From Maribacter hydrothermalis (GTDB lineage Bacteria; Bacteroidota; Bacteroidia; Flavobacteriales; Flavobacteriaceae), in the NCBI RefSeq assembly GCF_001913155.1, contig NZ_CP018760.1:1736001-1800000 (forward strand): a stretch of 64,000 nucleotides of DNA, given 5' to 3'. Under the pieces are notes generated by a model. That model ran no database searches. It was not told the origin of the DNA and was given only the letters and a program-made list of their open reading frames with translations. The position numbers and the translations under genes are program-made. This document shows, piece after piece, positions 63,296 through 64,000 of this stretch (position 1 is the stretch's first letter; the number at the start of each line of letters is the position of its first letter).

Positions 63296-64000
63296 CTAAT
63301 CTTTCTTTACACTTAGTACCAATACCGGTACAGGAGCATAAAACTCAGACTTAGAAATAGTACTTTTCTCCCATAATTTCTTAAAAAAACCACGTTTTCT
63401 TCTAAAAACACATAGTAAATCTGGATGTTTGGATTGAAAATGCTCCAATACACCATGGTATGTAGTTGGATTCTCTGTGAAAGTCAACTGAGAACTAATA
63501 TCCATTAATGCTGTATTTATTTTTAAATCGTCATCTGAATATCCTGGTGTTTTCACCATTAATAAGTTAACGATTGCGTTATGCTTATTCTTAATTTCAA
63601 TTAATGGATCTAGAATTCTCTTTCTTTTTAAAATGCCCGATTTAAAAGCTACCAATACATTCTTAAATGCTTTGTACGTTGTTCCTTTTGGCACTATCAG
63701 CGTAGGTATATTCGTTCTTTTAATAATTGTCCCAGAAGTTTGTCCTAAATAATATTCTTCTTGAATATCATTACTTCTTGGTGCTAGTATAATTAAATCA
63801 ATTCCAAGTTCTTTATCAATCTCTTTAAGTCCATCTTTTAATTCCCCATTAAAACTTGCAATTTTTATAGAGACATCTTTAGTCTCAACTTTAGCAATTA
63901 TTTCTTTTAAACGTTCTTTTGCATTTTCGGCTATTTTTTGGGTAACATTGGTTAAGGTTCCCGCTTTTCCGGTTGCATTAAACACTTCTATAACATAAAT
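63296..64000 (-). CDS. Universal stress protein, C-terminal part
   Basis: The frame is open to the right edge of the window, so the N-terminus is missing; a GTG at 63985 is only an in-frame codon inside the gene. The visible 234 residues cover the end of one UspA domain (GIDLIILAPRSNDIQEEYYLGQTSGTIIKRTNIPTLIVP, the G-x9-G region that binds ATP in part of the family) and a divergent second domain. It is a tandem-domain universal stress protein, probably cytoplasmic. Confidence 0.82.
   Translation of the reverse strand: MYVIEVFNATGKAGTLTNVTQKIAENAKERLKEIIAKVETKDVSIKIASFNGELKDGLKEIDKELGIDLIILAPRSNDIQEEYYLGQTSGTIIKRTNIPTLIVPKGTTYKAFKNVLVAFKSGILKRKRILDPLIEIKNKHNAIVNLLMVKTPGYSDDDLKINTALMDISSQLTFTENPTTYHGVLEHFQSKHPDLLCVFRRKRGFFKKLWEKSTISKSEFYAPVPVLVLSVKKD

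Overview
The window is low-GC DNA from a member of the Bacteroidota, very probably family Flavobacteriaceae. The reasons are the gene content (complete MoxR/Bat aerotolerance cluster, IPExxxVDY-type protein, viroplasmin-type RNase H, TSP3/OmpA porin, paired RND systems), promoters of the TTG-N19-TAnnTTTG type (examples at 19111-19140 and 50117-50146), and weak ribosome binding sites with several TTG/GTG starts. I cannot fix the genus; a marine genus such as Maribacter or Zobellia would fit, but that is a guess.

Layout. 1-4272: end of an amylosucrase-like GH13 gene, a small lipoprotein, and a minus-strand group of aldo/keto reductase, SDR and AlbA-type ATP-binding protein. 4444-13526: the Bat cluster (MoxR, DUF58, a BatD-like membrane protein, BatA, BatB, BatC, BatD, BatE), arranged as one transcription unit. 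13585-17407: a small exported protein, two beta-carbonic anhydrases and a SulP transporter, a plausible bicarbonate uptake and handling set. 17479-18911: pheS and a small companion gene. 19161-25414: a GbsR/MarR-like regulator with an adaptor-RND-outer membrane efflux operon, both preceded by the same 20-bp dyad. A decayed TetR gene follows. 25708-27822: YCII lipoprotein, CYTH protein and divergent DNA polymerase IV. 28497-34287: a second adaptor-RND-outer membrane operon. 34540-39497: a PAS protein, then minus-strand pyruvate kinase, IPExxxVDY protein, rnc, fabF and acpP. 39788-43983: purN, rnhA, a PfkB kinase and a long amidophosphoribosyltransferase. 43984-45048: a gene-free stretch holding five short repeated RNA-like units. 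45049-54337: sodA (minus), an AddA-like helicase-nuclease, kbl, an OmpA/TSP3 protein and an AddB-like nuclease. 54340-62422: SDR, sugar porter, hypothetical proteins, a large protein with a C-terminal restriction-like nuclease, a DUF4386-like protein and a serine hydrolase. 62427-64000: a VOC pseudogene, tRNA-Ala, a GIY-YIG nuclease gene lying between two copies of the tRNA 5' end, and a partial universal stress protein.

Two things stand out. First, five tandem copies of a roughly 70-nt unit sit between purF and sodA. Each has a TAnnTTTG-like box at constant spacing, a conserved 5' hairpin with an almost invariant loop, and its own intrinsic terminator, whose stems differ between copies yet still pair. 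This looks like a family of small RNAs. Second, a small GIY-YIG gene is inserted at the 5' end of tRNA-Ala. The first 22 nt of the tRNA are duplicated on its far side, a 32-bp GC-rich hairpin splits that duplicate exactly at the D-loop/D-stem border, and a good promoter lies outside the duplicate. This looks like a small mobile element that targets a tRNA and restores it. Everything here is read by eye; no database search was run.
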